Source: Liolophura sinensis
Taxonomy: Eukaryota > Mollusca > Polyplacophora > Chitonida > Chitonidae
Length of the DNA stretch: 64,000 bases
Reading direction: 5' to 3'
NCBI RefSeq assembly: GCF_032854445.1
Contig: NC_088295.1
Coordinates: 93,181,805 to 93,245,804 of the forward strand
Positions 15,401 through 24,684 of the stretch are shown piece after piece (the stretch's first letter is position 1; each line of letters starts with the position of its first letter). The notes under the pieces are model-generated. The model had not been told where the DNA came from and searched no databases. It was given only the letters and a program-made list of their open reading frames with translations. A program made the position numbers and the translations under genes.

Positions 15401-18400
15401 TACATGTGTGTAGCATTGGGGTGTGGTATGTTGTAGGTACACATGTGGCATGGGATGAGGTACATGTATGTAGCATTGGGGTGTGGTATGTAGTAGGTAC
15501 ACATGTGGCATGGGATGAGGTACATGTGTGTTGCATGAGGTGAGGTGTGTAGCCTGGGTTAGGGGAGAGCAGTGTGGTGGTGAGGTCTACATATAGCATT
15601 GAGCAGGGGAGGTACTACATATAGCATTGAGCAGGGGAGGTACTACATATAGCATTGAGCAGGGGAGGTACAGGGTGTATGCAGGATCAGCATGTGATAG
15701 GGAGCATGAGGGCATGGTTCATATGTAGGTTGCTGTGGTCCTGATCATTTGACTGTTTCATCTGTATAATGAGAGTGTTTGTCCTTGGTTGTCATTGTGT
15801 CAGAATGCACTGTCTTTGAAATCCTGGATGGTTAGTTTATCACTGTCTTTGTTTTTGTTTGACAGGTTTGGCTGTTAGACTAGAAAATCCTGGGGTACCA
15901 ATCAGTGTGTTGAGAGCTCCAGGCAATGTACCACAGGTAAGCCTGAGACACAGTGTTCGCAAATCTCTGCTAAACTTATCATATCTCTTTGTGCTGTGAT
16001 TGCTATTATGAAGTTAGTATTATTGTTGTGAGAAGGAATGGTGAAATAATCTGTTTGTGATGTGGCTTGTTACCTTTGTGGACACTGTGGTCCAGACAAC
16101 CGGGTGTGGTAGAACCAAGGCCTGGGTTAGGAGCAGGTCTTCCTGTAGGGAGGGGAATGAGGCCCCAGGGTCCATCACCTGGGCCCCCACCTTTGTCAGG
16201 CCCTGGGTGCACACTTCCTGCAGCAAGGCCTGGGATGGCAAGTACGTGAGATCAGGCTCTGATTGCATGATCACTTAGGCATCGTTGGTTTGCATAATGA
16301 TTGTGACAAGTTGTTCTGGGGTAAATATCCAGGGTAAATATCGAGGGCTTAGGTATGACTGGAGTACATACAGTTTTGTAACAAGCTTTTGTGGGGTAAG
16401 TATGAAGGGGTTAGGTAAGACTGGAGTACATACAGTTTTGTAACAAGCTTTTGTGAGGTAAATAGGAAGGTGTTAGTTACCCTTACAGACTTGAGGTGTA
16501 CATTAGACACATCCACTTAGCCGGTAAACGTATGTGTCATCTATACCTCAGATACAAACCATCTATTCCTCAGATACACCCAAGCCATCATATTTTTCTT
16601 ACCTAATCTTTCCAGGGTACACCTCAAATGAGGTCTTCTACAGGTATTAATTTGCATATTGTAAATGCCTTTTTATTCGCGTGCATGAACTTTTGAGGAT
16701 GTGGTAAGAAGACACATTTGCGGGAATCAACTTTGGCGGATCTTAACAGAATTTTGGACAACTGATCAAACTGCAATACAGAAACGTCAAGCAATAAAAC
16801 AACTCAAGCATTCAAGTAACAGTGTTGTCATTTAAACTTGTTTGTACCTGTAAGATGTGACAAAAATTTTATACAATACAGTAACTTGATCAGACAGTTA
16901 ATCAGGAAGTTAATCCTCCTAAGCTTTTAATCTTTTGAAGACTGTTAATGTTTATAAGAAGATGTCCTTACCTGCTGTGTTAATAGGAAATATTCATGTC
17001 ACTTGCTTCGGGAGACGATGAAGGATTAAATGTGATGTAAATAAATCCCACTGTTTAATTCTCATACATCAGCAGTGTGAGTGAATCTTTGAGTGAACTG
17101 TGACAGATTTGAGTCAATTTCTCGGAAATCATCATTATGAAAAGGAATTTGAAGTGCCGAAACTCCCGAGCGATGTATCGGGCGCATCGGAAAGGCAATC
17201 TGACTGGAAGGCAAGTGTGGTTGATAAAAAAACAGCCTCTCTCATCGTGTGTATATCGTATCATGTACACACACCCAGTACAAATTATCAATTTGTATGT
17301 CTCAAACGGTGGCAATAAATCAACAATAACGTCACGTGGCGATACTTAGATGGAGCTGATCCTCCTTAAAAGAAAGGGAGATCAACTGAGGATCAGTTAA
17401 GTTGGATTTGTGAAAGCCGGAATACATTCTAATTAGGTATTTTTAATTAACGTGTTTGAAAAAGTATTAGAACTGTAGAACTTGATAAAAAATTGATAAT
17501 TGTAACAGATGCTACATTAATAAATTATTTACATGGATTTTATATTCGATGGCACTTATTTTGCGGAAATGTGTTTGCCGCGAAATCTACGAATGTTAGT
17601 ACCATGCGAATAAAAAGGCATTTACAGTAATTGGTAGAACTTCAGATACACCTTCAATACACCTCGGATACCTCCCAAGTATACCTCAGGCACACAAGCT
17701 ACGCCTAAGTGGTACCTCTCAGATGTACCTCAAGTATACCTCCAGTACATCTTGTAAGGGTATAGATATGCTTGTGGAATGATACTGGTAAATAAACGTT
17801 CTGGTATTTGGTATGACTGTTCTTCTGTGCCTTTGCAGATGGAGGTTGTGGGCGGGGTGTGCTGGGACCATTAGCTCATCAGATCACACAGTTCCGGGTG
17901 CCCGTAGGACGGGGCTTTGCACCTCCCTGTATGACAGGTAACAAAGCCAGTCAATCCTTGGCAACCATTTTATTTCCTTGTCTAACTTTATATATGGTTC
18001 TGTAAAAGGTGTGTAGAAGGTATAAATTTACGTAACGATTTACAGCCAGTCAGTAAATAGTATACTATACATGTAGCTGTACATACGGCTTGTGGAACTA
18101 TTCATAAAACTTTACATTCAGTTGTAGATGTGAAAAACGATACCCGAGCCAAGATCGAGAAAATATACGAGTAGTCAAGGGCACATTGACCAAAACTCAT
18201 CAAAGGAATGATGGCGTAAAATAAATTCACAGTGGTCATGGAGGTACGTGTCGTGTCATATCTGGTATTACATCTTGCAAAATAATCCAAGAAAACGTGG
18301 ATATTACAGGCTGCAAACATATGGCACGGATATCATTCATGTCTCATCTCCAAAAAAACATCGCAAGATATCTCACAGAAACTAAAGTAACTACAGCTAT

Positions 18401-19518
18401 CATGACAACCATGACAGCTTTACACGACGCCAAAGGGAGGCAATTCTGATGACCAAATCTTCACGAAGGTTCAGCGACCAAGTGTAACCGTCTAACGCTG
18501 TGGACGATTGATTAAGCGATTGTTTGATGAATAGTATACTAGCGTTACGTCAGTGGTCTTACTCGTACATGTAGAATCTGTTTTGTTAAATGTTAACCTT
18601 TGTAATTAGTCACTTAGTATTCAAGTTGATATAAACACATGTATGTGGCTATGTTGCTCTGTTGTCTGTTCAGACCTTTTCTGTGACTGGTTGTCATGTT
18701 GCGCCATTGTCCTTACAGACCTTTCCTTTGGCCGGTTGTCATGTTGCACTATTGTCCTTACGGACCTTTTCTGTTGCTGGTTGTCATGTTCCGCTATTGT
18801 CCTTACAGACCTTTTCTGTCACTGGTTGTCCTGTTACGCTATTGTCTTTACAGACCTTTTCTGTGGCTGGTTGTCATATTGCGCTGTTGTCTTTACAGGC
18901 ATTTTATGTCACTGGTTGTCATGTTGCGCCATTGTCCTTACAGACATTTTATGTTGCTGGTTATCATGTGGCGCTATTGTCCTCACAGACCTTCTCTGTG
19001 GTTGGTTGTCATGTTGCGCTATTGTCCTTACAGACATTTTATGACTCTGGTTGTCATGTTGCGCCATTGTCCTTACAGACATTTTATGTTGCTGGTTATC
19101 ATGTGGCGCTATTGTCCTTACAGACCTTTTCTGTGGCTGGTTGTCATGTGGCGCTGTTGTTGTGAGAAGGGCACATATATGCCTAAATGCACTTAGTTTT
19201 GAACCAGCACTACATGGAGTATAAGGTTTATGGTTGGTAATCTCATGCGCTTTCCGAAATTACAGTATGAGTGAAAAAATTCAATCGTGGATGAATGGGT
19301 TTCTATTGATCATTCAATTTTCCTTAAAGAAGAGTGTTTAAATTGAGCTTTCAGGCATGAAATACCACCTTTAAACTTTCTCCAGTTGCTGTGAACTCTG
19401 TTTTAATATTGTATTATTATGCTCTTTGATTTGTAATAGCGGTACTTTGTATTATGGTTTTACAGGCCACTTTCTGACGTTTCACCGTGAGATGGAGGAA
19501 AGCCTGCATGTCAGCTAG
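281..19518 (+). CDS. Gene 1: unrecognised protein, C-terminal part, nine exons
   Basis: Nine exons can be joined: 281-414, 2729-2931, 3639-3701, 4543-4780, 5890-5968, 15866-15936, 16169-16241, 17839-17937 and 19466-19518. Each has AG/GT borders, and the intron phases match across all eight joins. The 5' end lies off the left edge; about 337 residues are visible, ending at TAG 19516-19518. I see no signal peptide or membrane segment, so an intracellular protein is inferred. Its parts in order are an aromatic-rich helical stretch (HYSWMWTQLKNF), a Leu-rich segment (NLEGLLMDLYNHIG), a possible metal knuckle C-x2-H-x4-C-x2-C (CEYHEGLECKYC), an acidic/Pro linker (SDSDEERHERKD, VIPPPKE), a Gly/Pro-rich part and the C-terminus FHREMEESLHVS. 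I do not recognise the family. The first intron, the fifth (5969-15865) and the eighth (17938-19465) are filled by minisatellites. Confidence 0.7.
441..2640. repeat. 24-bp minisatellite in gene 1 intron 1
   Basis: About 90 tandem copies of a 24-bp unit with core cccagtttgtgatggtgac. Variants include gatgtggatccacggtgtgg, and higher-order blocks are marked by the recurring tggtttgacctggttcc (near 1494, 2029, 2087 and 2266). Because 24 is divisible by 3 and the unit has few stops, long frames are open on both strands (VPVCDGDL on +, GHHHKLGP on -). These are not coding: the array lies inside an intron defined by the exons ending at 414 and starting at 2729. Confidence 0.9.
2729..2931 (+). CDS. 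Gene 1 exon
   Basis: The acceptor is tttctttgcag and the donor gtaagt; phase 0 in, phase 2 out. It encodes 67 residues plus two bases, including KKCLEWLHFMAMDRGTCKLG and NLEGLLMDLYNHIGQTI. The composition is that of a folded, mainly helical domain. This is one of the two longest and best-supported exons of the gene. Confidence 0.8.
2932..3638. other. Intron 2 of gene 1
   Basis: Mostly unique AT-rich sequence with a truncated antisense SINE fragment at 3113-3232. Nothing else is recognisable. Confidence 0.6.
3113..3232 (-). mobile_element. SINE fragment (3' domain), antisense
   Basis: A diverged copy of the 3' domain of the full SINE at 35524-35800, in the same antisense orientation. Shared words include actcaagaatattt, attatggtgggtag and ggaaacccacggccat. 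The tRNA-like head is missing. Confidence 0.75.
3639..3701 (+). CDS. Gene 1 exon with possible zinc knuckle
   Basis: A short 63-nt exon with acceptor atttccag and donor gtaagt; phase 2 in and out. It encodes CEYHEGLECKYCSLGIIRRY. The spacing C-x2-H-x4-C-x2-C could bind a metal, but I cannot assign it to a named zinc-finger family. Phase agreement with both neighbours supports it as a real exon. Confidence 0.75.
3702..4542. other. Intron 3 of gene 1
   Basis: Unique AT-rich sequence with no array and no recognisable element. Small open frames on both strands are chance. Confidence 0.5.
4543..4780 (+). CDS. Gene 1 exon
   Basis: The acceptor is acaatttag and the donor gtactg; phase 2 in, phase 0 out. 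It encodes 79 residues: an aromatic/acidic start (FVMFDELYEVYPFELTPQHL), a Pro-rich turn (VIPPPKESIFPGP) and a polar tail (GGNQDRGDGMFTSRDYRYTR) that looks disordered. The frame runs on for a few codons into the intron, but the donor after YRYTR keeps phase with the next exon. Confidence 0.75.
4895..5063 (+). mobile_element. SINE fragment, sense
   Basis: A 5'-truncated sense copy of the SINE family. It contains gcttcctctctggctg, aacctgcagatggtcgtggg, ccaccataatgctgg and the family 3' end gtgaaatattcttgagtacg, followed by an A-rich tail. Confidence 0.85.
5064..5889. other. Rest of intron 4 of gene 1
   Basis: AT-rich unique sequence. A tRNA box-B-like word (catgttcaaatccagctc) near 5328 suggests a decayed SINE head, related to the one near 38730. 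Nothing else is seen. Confidence 0.4.
5890..5968 (+). CDS. Gene 1 exon, acidic linker
   Basis: The acceptor is gttgttgttgcag and the donor follows gcaccag; phase 0 in, phase 1 out. It encodes QFETSDSDEERHERKD followed by ATSLRLPKAPG, a charged and probably disordered linker with potential casein-kinase-type acidic Ser sites. The phase-1 end joins exon 15866 across a 9.9-kb intron. Confidence 0.65.
6086..10605. repeat. 73-bp minisatellite in gene 1 intron 5
   Basis: About 62 tandem copies of a 73-bp unit; shared words are cacatgacagaagccttgta and ggtgggtggtgtcaggtatt. Two subfamilies occupy different parts: units reading ggatgtggcctgtgggcat dominate 6086-8160 and 8950-9640, while units reading caatgtgggctgttggcat dominate 8170-8940 and 9640-10600. 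Small frames starting every 73 bases are array by-products. Confidence 0.95.
10606..10732 (+). mobile_element. SINE 3' fragment abutting the 73-bp array
   Basis: A diverged sense copy of the SINE 3' domain: ttttgccgtaatgttggtca, gtgaaatattcttgagcaag and aaaacaccaatgaaat. It starts directly where the 73-bp array ends. Confidence 0.7.
10915..11600. repeat. 28-30-bp minisatellite
   Basis: About 23 degenerate units with core gtaggtacacatgtagcatt and G-rich spacers (tggggcttg). The core resembles both halves of the 60-bp unit at 12890-15535 in the same intron, so the two arrays probably share an origin. Confidence 0.9.
11601..12889. other. Unique part of intron 5
   Basis: AT-rich sequence containing the inverted-repeat element 11896-12224. 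No exon or array is visible in the rest. Confidence 0.5.
11896..12224. mobile_element. MITE-like foldback element
   Basis: The ends form imperfect inverted arms of about 100 bp: tcagatgaaagac at 11896 pairs with gtctttcatctga at 12212, and aaaatgcatttaaaac near 11970 pairs with gttttaaatgtatttt near 12131. The loop holds gtgacgtcac. No coding capacity is seen and no convincing target duplication was found. A non-autonomous DNA transposon is the likeliest explanation. Confidence 0.6.
12890..15535. repeat. 60-bp minisatellite with dimeric higher-order pattern
   Basis: About 44 copies. From 13321 to 15060 the unit is exactly 60 bp with few substitutions; later copies include 57-58-bp variants. 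Each unit is itself two related halves around ggtacacatgtggcat and ggtacatgtatgtagcat. Neighbouring units often alternate (acatgtatg/acatgtgtg, atgttgtag/atgtagtag), giving a 120-bp higher-order repeat. Three open frames of 762-843 codons on the minus strand result from a stop-free unit divisible by 3, not from a gene. Confidence 0.95.
15594..15672. repeat. Three-copy 28-bp repeat
   Basis: Three nearly identical copies with core acatatagcattgagcagg, next to the 60-bp array and probably an offshoot of its tagcattg...ggtac core. Confidence 0.8.
15866..15936 (+). CDS. Gene 1 exon
   Basis: The acceptor is gtttttgtttgacag and the donor gtaagc; phase 1 in, phase 0 out. It encodes LAVRLENPGVPISVLRAPGN and then VPQ. 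It is the only frame without a stop, and its phase matches exon 5890-5968. Confidence 0.7.
16169..16241 (+). CDS. Gene 1 exon, Pro/Gly-rich (tentative)
   Basis: A GC-rich island. Using the acceptor ggccccag and donor gtacgt, it encodes GPSPGPPPLSGPGCTLPAAR and then PGMA, entering in phase 0 and leaving in phase 1. This is what is needed to join 15936 to 17839 in the frame that then stays open to the C-terminus. Skipping it would place a TAG 11 codons into the next exon (17872-17874), truncating the protein. The start is the least certain part, because the pyrimidine tract is weak. Confidence 0.5.
16310..16490. repeat. Short tandem duplication, about 80 bp
   Basis: Two clear copies of a segment with gactggagtacatacagttt and gtaacaagcttttgtg, plus a partial third. 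Confidence 0.7.
16660..17626. mobile_element. DNA transposon with terminal inverted repeats, no transposase seen
   Basis: The left end, tgtaaatgcctttttattcg, is the reverse complement of the right end (gcgaataaaaaggcatttac plus a). Similarity continues inward in both arms with words around tttgcggg and cgcggcaa. The interior of about 900 bp has only short frames (for example 17100-17318) that I do not recognise. It lies in the intron 16242-17838. A non-autonomous element is inferred. Confidence 0.65.
17839..17937 (+). CDS. Gene 1 exon
   Basis: The acceptor is gtgcctttgcag and the donor gtaaca. In phase 1 it encodes GGCGRGVLGPLAHQITQFRV and then PVGRGFAPPCMT, leaving in phase 1 into the terminal exon. 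Read in phase 0 it would stop at 17872-17874. The open frame and the good fit to the last exon favour the longer product. Confidence 0.65.
17938..18649. other. Left part of intron 8 of gene 1
   Basis: Unique sequence; nothing recognisable before the 45-bp array. Confidence 0.4.
18650..19160. repeat. 45-bp minisatellite carrying acceptor-like motifs
   Basis: Eleven copies of a 45-bp unit with ggttgtcatgttgcgc and attgtccttacagac. Each unit ends in a pyrimidine-rich CAG that resembles a 3' splice site. All three + frames are open because the unit is 15 codons long. The real acceptor of the terminal exon is about 300 bp downstream. Confidence 0.9.
19466..19518 (+). CDS. Gene 1 terminal exon
   Basis: The acceptor is atggttttacag. 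Entering in phase 1 it encodes HFLTFHREMEESLHVS followed by TAG at 19516-19518. The match of phase and the short, charged C-terminus support it as the last coding exon. I found no clear polyadenylation signal within the next few hundred bases. Confidence 0.6.
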
Positions 19519-20172
19519 ACATCAGAATGAGACGTAGCATGTGGTTGTGCTCTAGTCGGCTTACATGGACATTATCATAATCTTGCTTCTATTGTATTCG
19601 TACGCCGAAAGCGGGTAAAACAACAAACAAAACGATTAACCTGTGCGGGAAAATCGGTCATTTGTTCTAGCAATTATAAACACTGGAAAGACTGGGTTAT
19701 AATGCGCCTGCGCAGATCCAAAATGTCCACCAGTGTTGATTAAGACAAATTTGTGAACAGATGTGCCCTGTCATTAACTGGTTTCGGTCGGCCTACTCTT
19801 TGGCCCAGTCAGTGAACAGGAGTTCTGTTTGTGGTATTGTTATAGTTGGAGTATACATTTACAGATGTGTTATCTAGGTTCATACCGGACACAGAATCTC
19901 TATTCACACCTAAAGTTTTTGGTTTTGGCTGAGAGATCACTGACAGGCATTGAGCAAGTCAGATAAAATGAATATTGCTCAAACTAGTGCAAGATGGAGA
20001 TGTGAAATTCTTCAACTTTGCGAAATACCCTGAGATGAATGGTTCAAGCCCTGCAAACCTCAAGTACCTCGACCGAGACGTCACGGTTTCCGTCCTGTAT
20101 CTCAGTCTACTTGTATACATATTAAAACGAATACTAAACAGAATGGGTCCGTTCATTTGATATGTATTAAGG
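19519..20172. other. Downstream of gene 1
   Basis: The 3' untranslated region and the start of the intergenic region. Unique sequence; no feature identified. Confidence 0.4.
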
Positions 20173-20943
20173 TCAGAAAGGTGTGAGGGTGTGGTGGGTG
20201 TGGGGTAGTGGTGGGAGTGGGGTTGTGGTGGGGGTGTGTTGTTGTGGTGGGGGTGAGGTTGTGATGGGGGTTGTGGTGGGGGTGGGGTTGTGGTGGGTGT
20301 GTTGTTGTGGTGGGAGTGGGGTGTTGGTGGGGGTGAGGTTGTGGTGGGGGTGAGGCTGTGATGGAGGTTGTGGTGGGGGAGGGGTTGTGGTGGGTGTGTT
20401 GTTGTGGTGGGAATGGGGTTGTGGTGGGGGTGAGGTTGTGGTGGGAGTGGAGTTGTGGTGGGTGTGTTTGTTGTGGTGGAGTGGGGTTGTGGTGGGGGTG
20501 AGGTTGTGGTGGGGGTGAGGTTGTGATGGGGTTATGGTGGGGGTGGGGTTGTGGTGGTGTGTTTGTTGTGGTGGGAGTGGGGTTGTGGTGGGGGTGAGGT
20601 TGTGGTGGGAGTGGGGTTGTGGTGGGTGTGTTGTTGTGGGCGGGAGTGGAGTGGGGTTGTTGTGGGGGTGAGGTTGTGGTGGGAGTGGGGTTGTTCTTTG
20701 TGTGTTGTTGTGGTGAGAGTGGGGTTGTGGTGGGGTTGTTGTTGTGGTCGGGGTGGGGTTGTGGTGGGGGTGAGGTTGTGGTGGGAGTGGGGTTGTGGTG
20801 GGTGTGTTGTTGTGGTGGGAGTGGGGTTGTGGTGGGTGTGTTGTTGTGGTGGGAGTGGGGTTGTGGTGGGGGGTTGGTTTGTGGTGGGGGTTGTGGTGGG
20901 GGTATTGTTGTGGTGAGTGTGTTGTTGTAGTGGGAGGTGGGGT
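20173..20943. repeat. G-rich GTGGTGGGGGTG low-complexity array
   Basis: Irregular runs of gtggtgggggtg and ggggttgtggtggg, with the complementary strand rich in ACCCC. Many closely spaced GGG/GGGG runs on the + strand could form quadruplexes. The array runs straight into an assembly gap. Confidence 0.95.
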
Positions 20944-21143
20944 NNNNNNNNNNNNNNNNNNNNNNNNNNNNNNNNNNNNNNNNNNNNNNNNNNNNNNNNN
21001 NNNNNNNNNNNNNNNNNNNNNNNNNNNNNNNNNNNNNNNNNNNNNNNNNNNNNNNNNNNNNNNNNNNNNNNNNNNNNNNNNNNNNNNNNNNNNNNNNNNN
21101 NNNNNNNNNNNNNNNNNNNNNNNNNNNNNNNNNNNNNNNNNNN
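20944..21143. other. Assembly gap (200 Ns)
   Basis: Exactly 200 undetermined bases between the G-rich array and the 34-bp array. The round size suggests a placeholder of unknown true length. Confidence 1.
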
Positions 21144-24100
21144 AGGAAGGAAATCGTCTGTATTGTTGTCAAAGTTCCCAGGAGGAATTCCCTGTACTGT
21201 CGTGTAAGTCCAGAGGAGAATTGCCTGTACCCCTATCTAAATCCAGAGGATGAGGTCCTTGTAGTCTCATCTAACTAAAGAGGAGGAAACTGTCTGTTGT
21301 GTCGTGTAAGTCCAGAAGGGGAATTCCCCTTTATTGTCGTCTAAGTCCAGAGGAGGAAGTCCCCCCTATATTCTCGTATAACTCCAGAGGAGGAAACTGC
21401 CTGAAGTGTCATGTAAGTCCAGAGAGGGAATGCCCCTTTAATGTCGTGTAAGTCCAGAGGAGGATTTTTGTCTGTACTGTCGTGTTAGTCGAGAAGATGA
21501 AACCCCTGTACTGTCGCGTAAGTCCAGAGAAGAAAGCCCCTGTTCTTTCCAGTTAGTTCAACGGAGAAATCCCCTGTACTGTCGTACAAGTCAAGAGAAG
21601 GAAACCCATGTACTGTCCTGTAGGCCCAGAGGAGGAAATCCCGGTAATGTCGTGTAAGTCCAGAGGAGAAATTTCCCTGTACTCTCGTGTGAGTCGAGAA
21701 GAGAATTGCCTGTACCCCTATGTAAATCCAGTGGAGGAGGTCCCCTGTTGTCTCATCTAACTCCAGAGGAGGAAACTGTCTGTTGTGTCGTGTAAGTCCA
21801 GAGGGGGAATTTCCTTTTAATGTCGTCTAAGTCCAAAGGAGGATTTTTTATCTGTACTGCTGTGTTAGTAGAGAAGAGGTAACCCCTGTACTGTCGTGTA
21901 AATGTACAGGAGGAAACCCCTGTACTGTCGTGTAAGTCCAGAGGAGGAAACCCCTGTACTGCCGTGTAAGTCTAGAAGAGGAAACCTCTGCACTGTCGTG
22001 AAAGTCAAGAGGAGGAAACCCCTGTAATGTCGTGTAAGTCTAGAGGAAGAAACCCCTGAAATGTCGTGTAAGTCTACAGGACTAAACCCCTGTACTGCCA
22101 TGTAAATCTAGAGAAGGAAACCTCTGTACTGTCGTTTAAGTCTAGAGGAGGACCCCCCCCCCCTCGTACTGTCGTGTAAGTCCAGAGCAGGAAACCCGTG
22201 TACTGTCGTGTACGTCTAGAGGAGGATACCCTTGTACTGTCGCGTAAGCGCAGAGAATTAAACCCCTGTACTGTCGTGTAAGTCCGAAGGAGGAAACCCT
22301 TATACCGTCGTGTAAGTCCAGAGGAGAAAACCCCTGTACAGGCCTGTAAGGCTAGAGAATAAATCCCCTGTACTGTCGTGTAAGCCCAGAGAAGAAATCC
22401 CCTGTATTGTCGGGTAAGTCCAGAGGAGGAAATCTCTGTTCTCTCGTGTAAGTCCAGAGGTCCCTGTACTGTCGTGTAAGTCCAGAGAAAAATCCCGTGT
22501 CCAGAGAAGGAAACTCATGTACTGTCGTGTAGGTCCACAGAAGGAAATCGTCTGTACTGTAGTGGTATTGTTCCAGAGGAGGAAATTGTCTGTACAGTTG
22601 TGTAAGCCCAGAGGAGGAAGCCCCTGTACTGTCATATAAGTTTAGAGGAGGAAAACCCTGTGCTGTCGTGTAAGTTCAGAGGACTAAATCGTCTGTACTG
22701 TCGTGTAAATCCAGAGGACGAAGTCCCCCTGTTGTCTCATCTAACTCGTAAGCAGGAAACTGTCTGTTGTGTCGTGTAAGTCCAGAGGGGGAATTTCCCC
22801 TTAATGTCGTCTAAGTCCAGAGGATAGTCTGAGGAGAGGAAGTCCCCAGAGGATGAAACTGTCTGAAGTGTCATGTAAGTTCAGAGAGGGAATGTCCCTT
22901 TAATGTCGGGTAAGTCCAGAGGAGGATTTTTGTCTGTACTGTCGTGTGAGTCGAGAAGAGGAAACACCTGTACTGTCGTGTAAGTCCAGAGGAGGAAAAC
23001 TCTGTACTGCCGTGTAAGCCTAGAAGAGGAACCATCTGTACAGTCGTGAAAGTATAGAGGTGTAAGTTGTCTGTACTGTCGTGTAAATCCAGAGCAGGAC
23101 ACTCTTGTATTGTTATGTAAGTCCAGAGGAGGACACCCATGTACTGTTATGTAAGTCCAGAGGAGGACACCCTTGTACTGTTATGTAAGTCCAGAGCAGA
23201 ACACCCTTGTACTGTTATATAAGTCCAGAGGAGGACACTCTTGTACTGTTATGTAAGTCCAGAGAAGGACACCCTTGTATTGTTATGTAAGTCCAGAGGA
23301 GGACATCCTTGTATTGTTATGTAAGTCCAGAGGAGGACACCCTTGTATTGTTATGTAAGTCCAGAGGAGGACACCCTTGTTTTGTTATGTAAGTCCAGAG
23401 GAGGACACCCTTGTACTGTATATAAGTCCAGAGGAGGACACCCTTGTACTGCTATATAAGTCCAGAGGAGGACACCCTTGTACTATTATTTAAGTCCAGA
23501 GGAGGATACTCTTGTATTGTTATGTAAGTCCAGAGGAGGACACCCTTGTACTATTATGTAAGTCCAGAGGAGGACACCCTTGTACTGTTATGTAAGTCCA
23601 GAGGAGGACACACTTGTATTGTTATGTAAGTCCAGAGGAGGACACCCTTGTTTTGCTATGTAAGTCCAGAGGAGGACACCCTTGTACTATTATGTAAGTC
23701 CAGAGGAGGACACACTTGTATTGTTATGTAAGTCCAGAGGAGGACACCCTTGTACTGTTATGTAAGTCCAGAGGAGGACACCCTTGTACTGTTATGTAAG
23801 TCCAGAGGAGGACACCCTTGTACTGTTATGTAAGTCCAGAGGAGGGCACCCTTGTACTGTTATGTAAGTCCAGAGGAGGACACCCTTGTACTGTTATATA
23901 AGTCCAGAGGAGGACACCCTTGTACTGTTATGTAAGTCCAGAGGAGGACACCCTTGTACTGTTATGTAAGTCCAGAGGAGGACACCCTTGTACTGTATAT
24001 AAGTCCAGAGGAGGACACCCTTGTACTGTTATGTAAGTCCAGAGGAGGGCATCCTTGTATTGTTATGTAAGTCCAGAGGAGGACACCCTTGTACTGTTAT

Positions 24101-24660
24101 GTAAGTCCAGAGAAGGACACCCTTGTATTGTTATGTAAGCCCAGAGGAGGACATCCTTGTATTGTTATGTAAGTCCAGAGGAGGACACCCTTGTATTGTT
24201 ATGTAAGTCCAGAGGAGGACACCCTTGTTTTGTTATGTAAGTCCAGAGGAGGACACCCTTGTACTGCTATATAAGTCCAGAGGAGGACACCCTTGTACTA
24301 TTATGTAAGTCCAGAGGAGGACACCCTTGTACTATTATTTAAGTCCAGAGGAGGATACTCTTGTATTGTTATGTAAGTCCAGAGGAGGACACCCTTGTAC
24401 TATTATGTAAGTCCAGAGGAGGACACCCTTGTACTGTTATTTAAGTCCAGAGGAGGACACTCTTGTATTGTTATGTAAGTCCAGAGGAGGACACCCTTGT
24501 ACTATTATGTAAGTCCAGAGGAGGACACCCTTGTACTGTATATAAGTCCAGAGGAGGACACCCTTGTACTGTATATAAGTCCAGAGGAGGACACCCTTGT
24601 ACTGTATATAAGTCCAGAGGAGGACACCCTTGTACTGTATATAAGTCCAGAGGAGGTACA
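21144..24660. repeat. 34-bp minisatellite, two domains
   Basis: About 100 copies with core gtaagtccagaggagga. Up to about 23090 the units are diverged (ctgtactgtcgtgtaagtcc); from there to 24660 they are homogeneous (acacccttgtactgttatg). A few 33-bp units (ctgtatataag), including those at the right end, open short frames. Almost every unit carries gtaagt, the consensus 5' splice site, on the + strand. Confidence 0.95.
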
Positions 24661-24684
24661 TGTAAATGCTTCAATAGCGGAGAT

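Noticed and set aside
12994-15599. Three overlapping minus-strand frames of 762-843 codons
   Set aside because: All three frames of a 60-bp repeat are stop-free because the unit is divisible by 3. There is no start context, no domain and no splice structure.
20153-21253. Frames spanning the N gap (runs of X)
   Set aside because: They exist only because undetermined bases contain no stops and the flanks are low-complexity.
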